Assembly: GCF_001514305.1 (NCBI RefSeq)
Contig: NZ_KQ949090.1
Span: 150,012-214,011 of the forward strand
From: Streptomyces dysideae
GTDB taxonomy: Bacteria > Actinomycetota > Actinomycetes > Streptomycetales > Streptomycetaceae
Reading direction: 5' to 3'
DNA length: 64,000 bases
Shown here: piece by piece, positions 9,001 through 17,942 of the stretch
Numbering within the stretch: position 1 is the first letter of the stretch
Layout: each line of letters starts with the position of its first letter
The notes under the pieces: generated by a model
The model's database searches: none
What the model saw: only the letters and a program-made list of their open reading frames with translations
What the model was told of the DNA's origin: nothing
Translations under genes and position numbers: made by a program

Positions 9001-10611
9001 ATGAGTGAGTCCACCGCCCCGCCGAAGACCGTCCTGCTCCGCCGCGGAGAGGTCCACAGCCCCGCCGACCCGTTCGCCACCGCGATGGTCGTGGAGCGCG
9101 GCCAGGTCGCCTGGGTCGGCTCCGAGGGCGCAGCGGACGCCTTCGCGGACGGCGTGGACGAGATCGTCGACCTGGACGGAGCACTGGTCACCCCGGCGTT
9201 CACCGACGCCCATGTGCACACCACGGCCACGGGCCTCGCCCTCACCGGCCTCGACCTCTCGGCCGCCCCCTCCCTGGAGGCCGCCCTCGCCCTGGTACGG
9301 GACTTCGCCGCCGCCCGCCCGGGTGACCGCGTCCTGCTCGGCCACGGCTGGGACGCCGCCCGCTGGCCCGGCGGCCGGCCCCCGACCCGTGTCGAACTCG
9401 ACGAGGCCACGGGCGGCCGCCCGCTCTACCTGAGCCGCATCGACGTCCACTCGGCGGTCGTCACCACGGCCCTGCTGGACCTGACCCCCGGCCTCGGCAC
9501 GGTCGACGGCCCGCTCACCGCCGACGCCCACCACGCCGTACGCGCCACCGCCCTCGCCGCCATCACCCCGGCCCAGCGGACCGATGCCCAGCGCGCCGCC
9601 CTCGCCCGCGCCGCCTCCCTCGGCATCGGCACCGTCCACGAATGTGGCGGGCCGGACATCTCCTCCGAGGACGACTTCACCGGCCTGCTCCGGCTCGCCG
9701 GTGAGGAAGCCGGCCCGCGCGTGGTCGGCTACTGGGCGGAGCCGGCCGAAAAGGGAATTGTCAAGGCCCGTGTGCTCGGCGCGGTCGGCGCCGCCGGGGA
9801 CCTCTTCGTCGACGGCGCCCTCGGCTCGCACACCGCCTGTCTCCATCAGCCGTACAGTGACGCCGGCCACACCGGCACCTCCTATCTCGACGCGGCCGCC
9901 GTCGCCACCCACGTCACCGCCTGCACCGAGGCCGGCCTCCAGGCGGGCTTCCACGCCATCGGTGACGCCGCCGTCACCACCGTCGTCGAGGGCGTCCGCG
10001 CCGCCGCCGACAAGCTCGGCCTCGCTCGCATCCGCGCCGCCCGCCACCGCGTCGAGCACGCCGAGATGCTCACGCCCGAGACCATCGCGGCCTTCGCCGA
10101 GCTGGGCCTGACCGCGTCCGTGCAGCCCGCCTTCGACGCGCTGTGGGGCGGCGAGGACGGCATGTACGCCCAGCGCCTGGGCGCCGACCGGGCCCGCACC
10201 CTGAACCCCTTCGCGGCCCTGCTGCGCGCCGGCGTGCCCCTCGCCTTCGGCTCCGACAGCCCGGTCACCCCGCTCGACCCCTGGGGCACGGTCCGCGCGG
10301 CCGCCTTCCACCACACGCCCGAGCATCGCGTCTCCGTACGCGCCGCGTTCACGGCGCATACGCGGGGCGGCTGGCGGGCCGTCGGACGGGATGACGCGGG
10401 TGTCCTGGTCCCGGGCGCGCCCGCCGACTACGCGGTGTGGCGCACCGACGAGCTGGTGGTCCAGGCCCCCGACGACCGGGTCGCCCGCTGGTCCACCGAC
10501 CCCCGCTCCGGCACCCCCGGCCTGCCCGACCTGACCCCCGGCCGTGACCTCCCGGTATGCCTGCGCACGGTCGTGGGCGGACGGACCGTGTTCGTACGGC
10601 CGGGCGAGTGA
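9001..10611 (+). CDS. YtcJ-like metal-dependent amidohydrolase
   Basis: 536 residues. The protein has the TIM-barrel amidohydrolase layout. A metal-binding HxH is at residues 71/73 (FTDAHVHTTATG), with further His ligands at 318 (GFHAIGDAA) and 349/353 (HRVEHAE). Asp419 in FGSDSPVTP completes the site. This pattern matches the YtcJ/AepA-like 'exoenzyme regulatory' amidohydrolases, which hydrolyse amide or related bonds in small molecules; the substrate is not predictable. It sits behind an Lrp/AsnC gene, suggesting amino-acid-related control. Confidence 0.85.
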   Translation: MSESTAPPKTVLLRRGEVHSPADPFATAMVVERGQVAWVGSEGAADAFADGVDEIVDLDGALVTPAFTDAHVHTTATGLALTGLDLSAAPSLEAALALVRDFAAARPGDRVLLGHGWDAARWPGGRPPTRVELDEATGGRPLYLSRIDVHSAVVTTALLDLTPGLGTVDGPLTADAHHAVRATALAAITPAQRTDAQRAALARAASLGIGTVHECGGPDISSEDDFTGLLRLAGEEAGPRVVGYWAEPAEKGIVKARVLGAVGAAGDLFVDGALGSHTACLHQPYSDAGHTGTSYLDAAAVATHVTACTEAGLQAGFHAIGDAAVTTVVEGVRAAADKLGLARIRAARHRVEHAEMLTPETIAAFAELGLTASVQPAFDALWGGEDGMYAQRLGADRARTLNPFAALLRAGVPLAFGSDSPVTPLDPWGTVRAAAFHHTPEHRVSVRAAFTAHTRGGWRAVGRDDAGVLVPGAPADYAVWRTDELVVQAPDDRVARWSTDPRSGTPGLPDLTPGRDLPVCLRTVVGGRTVFVRPGE

Positions 10612-11180
10612 TCTCCAGGCGTGGCCTGAACTCGATCGGCTCACGCAGCCCTGTCGCGCGACCTGCGCGTCCTCTGCGCTGACCAGTGCATTGAGTGAAG
10701 AGCCGCAGGTCGAACGGCTGTTGACAGCCGACAGCAGAGGGCCGGTAGGTTCGGCCGGGTCCACCACCGGACGCCCGACCGGGCAACCGCGGAACTTCTG
10801 TGAACTCGTCGCCCTGCCGCTGGGTCAGGGACGGTGTGCCGCACTGGGGCACCGCCACTGGGAGCCAGGCTCAGCGCTCGCGCGGCGGCGAGGGAACGTT
10901 CCGGCCGGTCGGGGAGGTGTGACCCGGGTGGGGCCGGGCGCTCAGTAGACAACGGCTTTCGGTCGACCCGCAGCCAGCGGGTCCCAGGTCGGCCCGAAGG
11001 GCGCCGGGCCCCCATCCGCAGGACGACGCGCTCGCGCACCGCCGTCGAATCACCGCCGTCGAAAATCAGACGCTTACCCTGCTCTTGTGGATTCGACACC
11101 ACGATACGAACGTCCTGTCACGTCATCGCAGGCCGCGGCCACTATGGTGGACCCCTGCGTACGGACATGAAGGGGCAGCA
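10612..11180. other. Intergenic stretch without a convincing gene
   Basis: 569 bp between the amidohydrolase and the mannose synthase genes. Reading frames here lack third-position GC bias. A short direct repeat, ACCGCCGTCGAA, occurs twice near 11038 and 11051, upstream of AT-richer sequence that could hold the promoter of the next gene. Nothing else is supported. Confidence 0.5.
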
Positions 11181-11993
11181 GTGAACGACGGCGACGGGAC
11201 CCTCGCGGCACAGGACAGAGGGAGGCAGTTCGGCCCGCTCGGCACCGCTTTGGTGATCATCCCCACCTACAACGAGGCGGAGAACATCAAGGCGATCGTC
11301 GGCCGGGTGCGCAAGGCCGTCCCCGAGGCGCACGTCCTCGTGGCCGATGACAACAGCCCCGATGGCACCGGCAAGCTCGCCGACGAACTGGCCGTCGAGG
11401 ACGACCATGTCCAGGTCCTGCACCGCAAGGGCAAGGAGGGCCTCGGCGCCGCCTACCTCGCGGGCTTCCGCTGGGGCCTGGAGCACGGCTACGGCGTCCT
11501 CGTCGAGATGGACGCCGACGGCTCCCACCAGCCCGAGGAGCTGCCCCGCCTGCTGACCGCCCTCAAGAGCGCCGACCTGGTCCTCGGCTCGCGCTGGGTG
11601 CCCGGCGGCCGGGTCGTGAACTGGCCCAGGTCCCGCGAGGTCATCTCCCGCGGCGGCAGCCTCTATTCCCGGCTCGCCCTCGACCTGCCGCTGCGCGACG
11701 TCACCGGCGGCTACCGCGCCTTCCGCCGCGAGACTCTCGAGGGCCTCGGCCTCGACGACGTCGCCTCGCAGGGCTACTGCTTCCAGGTCGACCTCGCCCG
11801 CCGGGCGGTCAAGGCCGGCTTCCATGTCGTCGAGGTGCCCATCACCTTCGTGGAGCGCGAACTCGGCGACTCCAAGATGAGCCGCGACATCCTCGTGGAG
11901 GCGCTGTGGCGAGTGACCTCGTGGGGCGCCCAGGAGCGAGTCGGCAAGCTCGTCAGCCGCGCGAAGCCGGCGCAGCAGCGGCCACAGCCGTAG
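11181..11993 (+). CDS. ppm1: Polyprenol monophosphomannose synthase (Ppm1/DPM1-like GT2)
   Basis: 270 residues from GTG, with AAGGGGCA just upstream. The GT2 fold is clear: VIIPTYNEAENIKAIV at about residues 30-45, the LVADDNSPDGTG aspartates for nucleotide binding, and the VEMDADGSHQPEEL metal-binding motif. DVTGGYRAFRR is typical of dolichol-phosphate mannose synthases. It should transfer mannose from GDP-mannose to polyprenyl phosphate at the inner membrane face, supplying the donor for protein O-mannosylation. There is no fused acyltransferase domain, unlike mycobacterial Ppm1. From memory the S. coelicolor counterpart is SCO1423, needed for O-mannosylation and phage receptor glycosylation. 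Confidence 0.9.
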   Translation: MNDGDGTLAAQDRGRQFGPLGTALVIIPTYNEAENIKAIVGRVRKAVPEAHVLVADDNSPDGTGKLADELAVEDDHVQVLHRKGKEGLGAAYLAGFRWGLEHGYGVLVEMDADGSHQPEELPRLLTALKSADLVLGSRWVPGGRVVNWPRSREVISRGGSLYSRLALDLPLRDVTGGYRAFRRETLEGLGLDDVASQGYCFQVDLARRAVKAGFHVVEVPITFVERELGDSKMSRDILVEALWRVTSWGAQERVGKLVSRAKPAQQRPQP

Positions 11994-12064
11994 CTCCCCG
12001 ACGCACAGGCACGGCTGATCGTCCCCTTATCCCGCGCTGAGCCGGGCCCAGGCACACTGGATGC

Positions 12065-12622
12065 ATGACGACTGGCGCACAGACTCCCACTTATCCCGCC
12101 CGGCCGCGGCGCTCCCGGCTGCGGACGTTCCTGCCGCTGGGCATCGCCGCCTGGCTGGTGCTGGAGATCTGGCTGCTGACCGTGGTCGCGGGCGCGGTCG
12201 GCGGCTTCAGGGTGTTCCTGTTGCTGCTCGCCGGCTTTTTGCTCGGTTCGGTGGTCATCAAGCGGGCGGGCCGGCGCGCCTTCCAGAACCTCAACGAGGC
12301 GCTGCAACGCGGTGGCACCCCGCAGAGCGGCGGCGGCAACGGCCTGATGATGCTCGGCGGTCTGCTCCTGATGCTCCCGGGCCTGATCTCGGACGCCCTG
12401 GGCCTGCTCCTGCTGGTCCCGCCGCTCCAGAAGGCTCTGAGCGGGTACGCGGAACGCACGGTGGAGCGCAAGCTCCGCACCGCCGGCCCGGGCACCCTGG
12501 GCGACGCCTTCCAGCAGGCTCGGATGCACCGCCCCGACGGCAAGGTCGTCCAGGGCGAGGTCATCAGGGACCAGCCGCCGGGGGACACCCCGCAGGACCC
12601 GCGCCCACCGCTGACGAGCTGA
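12065..12622 (+). CDS. fxsA: FxsA-family membrane protein
   Basis: 185 residues. After a cytoplasmic Arg-rich start come three to four membrane segments: LGIAAWLVLEIWLLTVVA, FRVFLLLLAGFLLGSVV, LMMLGGLLLMLPGLISDALG and LLLLVPPL. The MLPGLISDALGLLLLVPP block is the FxsA hallmark. The tail is soluble and charged. In E. coli FxsA alleviates F-plasmid exclusion of phage T7; its cellular role in actinobacteria is unknown. The gene ends before a very strong hairpin shared with convergent rbpA. Confidence 0.88.
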   Translation: MTTGAQTPTYPARPRRSRLRTFLPLGIAAWLVLEIWLLTVVAGAVGGFRVFLLLLAGFLLGSVVIKRAGRRAFQNLNEALQRGGTPQSGGGNGLMMLGGLLLMLPGLISDALGLLLLVPPLQKALSGYAERTVERKLRTAGPGTLGDAFQQARMHRPDGKVVQGEVIRDQPPGDTPQDPRPPLTS

Positions 12623-12671
12623 ACACCGGCCGGGGCTCGGCTTCGGCCGGGGCTCCGCCGGACGCACGAAG

Positions 12672-12714
12672 ACCGCGGGCGCCGTACGTGGAACTCACGT
12701 ACGGCGCCCGCGGT
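12672..12714. terminator. Strong bidirectional terminator between fxsA and rbpA
   Basis: A perfect 19-bp inverted repeat (arms 12672-12690 and 12696-12714, each reading ACCGCGGGCGCCGTACGTG inward) has a 5-nt loop and lies between convergent genes. Confidence 0.85.
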
Positions 12715-12754
12715 CATGCGCTTGCTCGGTAGATTCCGCCCAAGCCTTGGGGGA

Positions 12755-13129
12755 CTAAGCCGACTTACGGCTGTCCCGGGGATGAACTGCGATGTTCATC
12801 GCACCGGAGCGCAGAACGGCAAGACGCTCCTCGAGGACCTCTTCGAGCTCCTCGCGGGTGCGCCGCTCCATCAGCATGTCCCAATGCGTACGCGCGGGCT
12901 TGGCCTTCTTCTCCTCAGGGCCGTCGCCATCAACGAGGAGTGCCTGGGCCCCGCAGACCTTGCACTCCCACTCCGGCGGGATCTCCGCCTCGACCGAGAA
13001 GGGCATCTCGAAGCGGTGCCCCTTCTCGCATGCGTACTCCACGGCCTGGCGCGGGGCCAGGTCGATGCCGCGGTCCGTCTCGTAGCTGGTCACCACGAGG
13101 CGCGTGCCGCGAAGAGCTCGCTCACTCAT
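12755..13129 (-). CDS. rbpA: RNA polymerase-binding protein RbpA
   Basis: 124 residues; ATG with GGAGG 8 nt upstream. The sequence is diagnostic: MSERALRGTRLVVTSYETDR at the N-terminus, a core zinc-binding-like domain with Cys residues (EYACEKGHRFEMPF, WECKVCGAQALL), a basic linker, and the sigma-interaction domain THWDMLMERRTREELEEVL. RbpA binds RNA polymerase and the group 1 and 2 sigma factors (HrdB and relatives) and stabilises open complexes. It also affects rifampicin tolerance. A SigR-type promoter lies upstream, in line with known thiol-stress control of rbpA in S. coelicolor. Confidence 0.97.
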   Translation of the reverse strand: MSERALRGTRLVVTSYETDRGIDLAPRQAVEYACEKGHRFEMPFSVEAEIPPEWECKVCGAQALLVDGDGPEEKKAKPARTHWDMLMERRTREELEEVLEERLAVLRSGAMNIAVHPRDSRKSA

Positions 13130-13190
13130 GAATCGTGCCTCCCGGGCTTGTCGCCCACAGGACAGGTGTCGCTGTCGTCGTCATCCGGTC

Positions 13191-13216
13191 AACGTCCGGT
13201 CGGCGGTAAAGATTCC
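13191..13216 (-). promoter_or_regulatory. SigR-type promoter of rbpA
   Basis: On the minus strand GGAAT (13216-13212) is separated by exactly 18 nt from GTT (13193-13191). This matches the SigR (thiol-oxidative stress sigma factor) consensus GGAAT-N18-GTT. It lies about 60 bp upstream of the rbpA start. Confidence 0.8.
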
Positions 13217-13287
13217 CGTTCCGGGTCGTGCGTCGCCGTCGTAGCCGCAGCCTTGCTGACCATTTCGTACCCACCGGCGCCCGGTTT

Positions 13288-13311
13288 GTCACATCTGCTA
13301 GCAGATGTGAC
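13288..13311. promoter_or_regulatory. Perfect 24-bp palindrome upstream of rbpA
   Basis: The half-site GTCACATCTGCT is followed immediately by its reverse complement, with CTAG at the centre. It lies about 84 bp beyond the transporter stop codon and 70 bp upstream of the SigR -35 element. It could be an operator for rbpA or, as a 10-bp stem with CTAG loop, a terminator of the transporter transcript. Confidence 0.45.
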
Positions 13312-13394
13312 CCAGCGTTTCGGCATCTTTGACGCGCAGTAACGGTACGCCTGGCAGGCCAAACGCGTACACTACCGCCCTTTCACTCGGAACG

Positions 13395-14750
13395 CTAAAT
13401 CCTTTCGGGAACGGGATTCCCCGCGTCGCTGATCGCCCGCCGCACCGGAACCCGTGCGAGCAGCACGAACCCGATGACGAAGAAGGCCACCAGGGAGATG
13501 ATCGCGTCCCGGTAGCTTCCTGTCAGCTGGTAGGTGATCCCGAACAACAGTGGGCCGAGCCAGCTCATGCCGCGGTCGCTCATCTCGTACGCCGAGAAGT
13601 ACTCGGCCTCCATGCCGGGCGGGACGAGATGGGAGAACAGGGAGCGGGACAGGGCCTGGCTGCCGCCGAGGACCAGCCCGATGCCGGCCGCCAGGACGAA
13701 GAACCAGACCGGCGCGCCCGCCGGCAGGAAGTACCCGGCCGCCAGCGTCACCGTCCAGGCGACCAGCGAACCGAGGATCGTGCGCTTCGCGCCGTAGATC
13801 CGGGCCAGCCGCCCCATCCCCAGCGCCCCCGCCACGGCCAGCACCTGGACCAGCAGGACGGCCCCGATGAGCGTCGACTGCTCGAGGCCGAGTTCCTCGG
13901 AGCCGTAGATCGAGGCCTGGGAGATCACCGTCTGGATGCCGTCGTTGTAGACGAGGTACGCCAGCAGGAAGGCGAGCGTCAGCGGGTGGCGGCGCATGTC
14001 GCGGAGGGTCGCCGCGAGCTGCCGGAACCCGGGGACGGTCGCCTCCTTGCCCGCGGAGATCGCCCGCCGACGGTCGCGCAGCCGCCGTAGCGGAATGAGC
14101 GCGAAGGCGCCCCACCACAGGCCCGCCGACGCCAGGCAGATACGGACGGCCATGCTCTCGGAGAGGCCGAAGGAGCCGTGCGCCAGGTAGAGCACCAGGT
14201 TCACGACCAGCATCAGCGAGCCTGCCGCGTAGCCGAAGGCCCAGCCCCGGGAGGAGACCGCGTCGCGCTCCTCGGGCGGGGCGATCTGCGGCAGGTAGGA
14301 GTTGTAGAGCATCATCGCGACCGACTGGGCCGCGTTCGCGACGATCAGCAGCAGGCCGCCGAGCAGATAGCGGTCGCCGCCGAGGAAGAACATGCCCGTC
14401 GTCGCCGCGGCACCGGTGTAGGCGGCGGCCGCCAGCAGGGGCTTCTTGCGGCCGCTGCGGTCGGCGGCGGCGCCCACCAGTGGCATCACCAGCACGGCCA
14501 CGATCACCGACAGGGACACCGAGTACGCGAAGAACGACCCGGCGCGGACCGGGATCCCCAGGGGATGGACGTATCCGTCCGCATTCGCCGCGTTCTCGGC
14601 GACCGACGTCAGATAGGGGCCGAGGAACACGGTGAGCACGCTCGTCGAGTAGACGGAGCACGCCCAGTCGTAGAAGTACCAGCCGCGCTGCTCGCGCCGC
14701 CGCCCGGCGGCCTCGTCCGCCGCCTCCGTCCGCACGGTTCCGGTGCCCAC
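13395..14750 (-). CDS. UMF1/Atg22-like MFS transporter
   Basis: About 451 residues from GTG 14750, preceded by GAGGG; GTG 14735 is an alternative start. The N-terminal GWYFYDWACSVYSTSVLTVF is the UMF1-family signature, in which DWA followed by a helix is typical of Atg22/BtlA-like effluxers. About twelve membrane helices follow, with an MFS loop DRSGRKKP. Yeast Atg22 exports amino acids from vacuoles; bacterial members are uncharacterised permeases. It is the last gene of a minus-strand run with the phosphodiesterase and YczE-like genes. Confidence 0.82.
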   Translation of the reverse strand: MGTGTVRTEAADEAAGRRREQRGWYFYDWACSVYSTSVLTVFLGPYLTSVAENAANADGYVHPLGIPVRAGSFFAYSVSLSVIVAVLVMPLVGAAADRSGRKKPLLAAAAYTGAAATTGMFFLGGDRYLLGGLLLIVANAAQSVAMMLYNSYLPQIAPPEERDAVSSRGWAFGYAAGSLMLVVNLVLYLAHGSFGLSESMAVRICLASAGLWWGAFALIPLRRLRDRRRAISAGKEATVPGFRQLAATLRDMRRHPLTLAFLLAYLVYNDGIQTVISQASIYGSEELGLEQSTLIGAVLLVQVLAVAGALGMGRLARIYGAKRTILGSLVAWTVTLAAGYFLPAGAPVWFFVLAAGIGLVLGGSQALSRSLFSHLVPPGMEAEYFSAYEMSDRGMSWLGPLLFGITYQLTGSYRDAIISLVAFFVIGFVLLARVPVRRAISDAGNPVPERI

Positions 14751-14803
14751 CCGTGCCCTCGCTTCCCCGTGAGAGTGCCGCGCGAGGGCGGGGAGCGGAC
14801 GGG

Positions 14804-15574
14804 TCAGACCCAGACGCCCCGGTCCTCCATGACCTTGCGCAACGTGTCGATGTGATCGGTCATGATGCCATCGACTCCCAGGTCCAGGAGCCGGTGCATG
14901 CGATCGGGATCGTTGATGGTCCACACATGCACCTGCAGCCCGCGCGCGTGGGCGGTCCGTACGAAGCGGTGGTCCACCACCTGGATGCCGGACTGCTCCT
15001 CGGGAACCTGGGCGGCGACCGCGGACCGGCGCAGCGCGGCCGGCACGCCCCAGGAGCGCAGCCGCAGATTGAGGACGCCCCGGGTGCCGTACGAGGTCGC
15101 CAGGCGTGGCCCGGCCAGCCGCTGGGCGCGCACCACGCGCGCCTCGGAGAAGGAGCCGACGCAGATCCGGTCCCAGGTGTTCGTGCGCTCGACCAGTTCG
15201 AGGAAGGGGTGGAGCGCCGGTTCCGCCTTGAGGTCGACGTTCCAGCGCACGCCCGGGAAGGTCTCCAGGAGCTCCTCGAAGAGCGGCACCGGCTCCTTGC
15301 CCGCCACGCGCGCGTGCCGTACGTCGGCCCAGGGCAGGTCCGCGATCTGGCCCGCCCCGTCGGTCACCCGGTCCAGGGTCGCGTCGTGGAAGGCGACCGG
15401 CTTGCCGTCCCGCGTGGCGTGGACGTCGGTCTCGATGTACCGGTAGCCGAGTTCGACCGCGTGCCGGAACTGCAGCACGGTGTTCTCCAGGCCCTCCGCC
15501 GCCCCGCCCCGATGGGCGAAGGCGATCGGACCGGGGTGGTCGAGATAGGGGTGGCGTATCCGCGGGGTGCTCAC
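14804..15574 (-). CDS. Glycerophosphodiester phosphodiesterase
   Basis: 256 residues from GTG 15574, which overlaps the upstream stop codon (GTGA), implying coupled translation. The GDPD fold signature is complete: AFAHRGGAAEGLENT (catalytic His and Arg-Gly-Gly), YIETDVHATRDGKPVAFHD (Glu/Asp metal ligands and second catalytic His), WNVDLK and VDGIMTD. No signal peptide, so it is cytoplasmic. It hydrolyses glycerophosphodiesters to glycerol-3-phosphate and an alcohol. Confidence 0.9.
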   Translation of the reverse strand: MSTPRIRHPYLDHPGPIAFAHRGGAAEGLENTVLQFRHAVELGYRYIETDVHATRDGKPVAFHDATLDRVTDGAGQIADLPWADVRHARVAGKEPVPLFEELLETFPGVRWNVDLKAEPALHPFLELVERTNTWDRICVGSFSEARVVRAQRLAGPRLATSYGTRGVLNLRLRSWGVPAALRRSAVAAQVPEEQSGIQVVDHRFVRTAHARGLQVHVWTINDPDRMHRLLDLGVDGIMTDHIDTLRKVMEDRGVWV

Positions 15575-16260
15575 CGTCGCAGTATCGCCCCACCGGGTTG
15601 CCCGGTGGCAACGACCGTGCTGCCGTCGGATGCAGAGGGGACGGCGAACACCCGCAGGAACAGCTGGGCGAGCGGGCCGATCGACACCGCGTAGAGAAGG
15701 GTGCCGACGCCGATGGTGCCGCCCAGGGCGAAGCCGGTGACGACGACCGCGATCTCGACGGCGGTCCGCATCAGGCGGACCGAGCGGCCGGTGCGCTGAT
15801 GCAGACCGGTCATCAGGCCGTCCCGTGGGCCCGGGCCGAAGCGGGCGGCGATGTAGAGGCCGGTCGCCACGCCGTTGAGCAGGATGCCGGCCAGTAGCAG
15901 CGGGATCCGCACGGCCAGGGGTTGCGCCTCGGGGACCAGGGCGAGGGTGCCGTCCATGGCGATGCCGACCACGAAGACGTTGGAGACCGTGCCGAGGCCC
16001 GGGCGCTGACGGAGCGGGATCCACAGGAGCAGAACCGCCGCGCCGACGATGATGGACACGACACCGATTGTCAGACCGGTGAGTTCGGCGAGGCCCTGAT
16101 GCAGCACGTTCCAGGGTTCCAGGCCCAGGCCCGCCTCGACGAGGAGGGCAGAGCTGGCTCCGTACAGGGCGAGACCGATGTAGAGCTGGATCAGCCGTCG
16201 CCCGAGACGGCTCTTCGTGGGCAAGACGTGCCCCCCTGTGGTGGTAGTGGCCTGGCGCAT
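15571..16260 (-). CDS. YczE/YitT-like integral membrane protein
   Basis: 229 residues from ATG 16260, preceded by AGGGTG. Six hydrophobic segments, beginning LYIGLALYGASSALLVEAGL, and conserved GLEPWNVLHQGLAELTG match the DUF161/YczE membrane family, transporters of unknown substrate. It is divergent from a MocR gene across 64 bp and overlaps the phosphodiesterase start by 4 bp. YczE-like genes are known neighbours of MocR regulators, so this protein is a likely regulatory target and may move a vitamin B6-like or amino-acid compound. Confidence 0.8.
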   Translation of the reverse strand: MRQATTTTGGHVLPTKSRLGRRLIQLYIGLALYGASSALLVEAGLGLEPWNVLHQGLAELTGLTIGVVSIIVGAAVLLLWIPLRQRPGLGTVSNVFVVGIAMDGTLALVPEAQPLAVRIPLLLAGILLNGVATGLYIAARFGPGPRDGLMTGLHQRTGRSVRLMRTAVEIAVVVTGFALGGTIGVGTLLYAVSIGPLAQLFLRVFAVPSASDGSTVVATGQPGGAILRR

Positions 16261-16324
16261 GCCACCCTGTGGCTTGAGAACAAACATCATCCATGGCCAA
16301 TTCGGGGAAGGTGGACTGATTTCC

Positions 16325-17824
16325 ATGACGCAGTGGACTTCCGCGATGGGAGCCGCGCAGCTCGCCCGGCTGCTCAACTCCCAGCAGGACCGCCCCGCCG
16401 GCCCCGGCACGCGCCGCCCGCCCGCCTATCGCGCGCTGGCCGACGGCATCCGGCTGCTGGTGCTGGAGGGCCGGGTGCCGGTGGCCGCCCGGCTGCCCGC
16501 CGAACGCGAACTGGCCCTGGCCCTGTCCGTCAGCCGTACGACGGTGGCGGCGGCGTACGAGGCACTGCGCACCGAAGGGTTCCTGGAGTCCCGGCGCGGG
16601 GCCGGAAGCTGGACGGCCGTGCCCGCCGGGAACCCGCTCCCGGCGCGTGGCCTCGAACCGCTGCCGCCCGAGGCGCTCGGCTCGGTGATCGACCTCGGCT
16701 GTGCGGCACTGCCCGCACCCGAGCCGTGGCTGACGCGGGCCGTGCAGGGCGCCCTGGAGGAACTGCCGCCGTACGCCCACACCCACGGCGACTATCCGGC
16801 CGGGCTGCCCGCGCTGCGCGCGATGATCGCCGAGCGGTACAGCGCGCGCGGGATTCCGACGATGCCCGAGCAGATCATGGTGACCACGGGGGCCATGGGT
16901 GCCATAGACGCCATCTGCCATCTCTTCGCGGGCCGCGGAGAGCGCGTCGCCGTGGAGTCGCCGTCGTACGCCAACATCCTTCAGCTGATGCGGGAGGCGG
17001 GCGCCCGGCTGGTGCCCGTGGCCATGGCCGAGGGGCTGGCCGGCTGGGACATGGACCGTTGGCGGCAGGTACTGCGGGACGCCGCGCCCCGCATCGCGTA
17101 CGTCGTCGCCGACTTCCACAACCCGACCGGTGCGCTGGCCGACGACGACCAGCGGCGCCGGCTGGTGGACGCGGCGCGCTCGGCGGGGACGGTGCTGGTC
17201 GCGGACGAGACGATGAGCGAGCTGTGGCTGGATCCGGACGTCAAGATGCCGAGGCCGGTGTGCGCCTTCGACGCGGCTGGGTCCACCGTGATCACGGTCG
17301 GGTCGGCCAGCAAGGCCTTCTGGGCGGGGATGCGGATCGGGTGGGTGCGGGCGGCGCCGGATGTCATCCGCAGCCTGGTCGCCGCGCGTGCCTACGCCGA
17401 TCTGGGGACGCCGGTGCTGGAGCAGCTGGCCGTGAACTGGCTGTTCAGCACCGGGGGTTGGGAGCAGGCCGTGGAGGTGCGGCGCGGTCAGGCCCGGGAG
17501 AACCGGGACGCGCTGGTCGCTGCGGTGCGGCGGGAGCTGCCCGAGTGGGAGTTCGAAGTACCGAACGGCGGGCTGACGTTGTGGGTTCGGACCGGGGGCT
17601 TGTCGGGGTCGCGGCTCGCCGAGGCGGGGGAGCGGGTCGGGGTGCGGGTGCCGTCCGGGCCCCGGTTCGGGGTCGACGGGGCGTTCGAGGGATATGTGCG
17701 GTTGCCGTTCACCGTGGGGGGTGCGGTGGCCGAGGAGGCCGCGGTGAGGTTGGCGGCGGCTGCGCGGTTGGTGGAGAGCGGTGTGAGTGGGGGTAGTGAG
17801 GCGGCAAGGCCGTTCGTGGCGTAA
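16325..17824 (+). CDS. MocR-family regulator (GntR DNA-binding plus aminotransferase domain)
   Basis: 499 residues; ATG follows GAAGGTGGA. A GntR winged helix (about residues 40-110: LPAERELALALSVSRTTVAA, YEALRTEGFLESRRGAGSW) is joined to a fold-type I aminotransferase domain. PLP-binding residues are visible: Lys330 in VGSASKAFW, the DFHNPTGA loop and the VADETMSELW aspartate. Such chimeric regulators bind PLP or an aldimine and control vitamin B6, GABA or transporter genes. The divergent YczE-like gene is the obvious target. Confidence 0.9.
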   Translation: MTQWTSAMGAAQLARLLNSQQDRPAGPGTRRPPAYRALADGIRLLVLEGRVPVAARLPAERELALALSVSRTTVAAAYEALRTEGFLESRRGAGSWTAVPAGNPLPARGLEPLPPEALGSVIDLGCAALPAPEPWLTRAVQGALEELPPYAHTHGDYPAGLPALRAMIAERYSARGIPTMPEQIMVTTGAMGAIDAICHLFAGRGERVAVESPSYANILQLMREAGARLVPVAMAEGLAGWDMDRWRQVLRDAAPRIAYVVADFHNPTGALADDDQRRRLVDAARSAGTVLVADETMSELWLDPDVKMPRPVCAFDAAGSTVITVGSASKAFWAGMRIGWVRAAPDVIRSLVAARAYADLGTPVLEQLAVNWLFSTGGWEQAVEVRRGQARENRDALVAAVRRELPEWEFEVPNGGLTLWVRTGGLSGSRLAEAGERVGVRVPSGPRFGVDGAFEGYVRLPFTVGGAVAEEAAVRLAAAARLVESGVSGGSEAARPFVA

Positions 17825-17891
17825 GACCCGCCCAGCCTGCGGGCAGTCGTGCAGCTGGGGCGGCACCCGTCCCAGAGCGAGGCGGCACCCC

Positions 17892-17927
17892 GCCGGCGCG
17901 GGCGAGCGAACCCACCCGCGCGCCGGC
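17892..17927. terminator. GC-rich inverted repeat between convergent genes
   Basis: Arms GCCGGCGCG (17892-17900) and CGCGCCGGC (17919-17927) with an 18-nt interval lie between the MocR gene and the convergent FtsK-like gene. Confidence 0.4.
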
Positions 17928-17942
17928 ACCCACGCCGGTTCA

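Noticed and set aside
10641..11102. Minus-strand frame in the gap before the mannose synthase gene
   Set aside because: Third codon positions are not GC-biased at its start and no ribosome site is seen; treated as non-coding.
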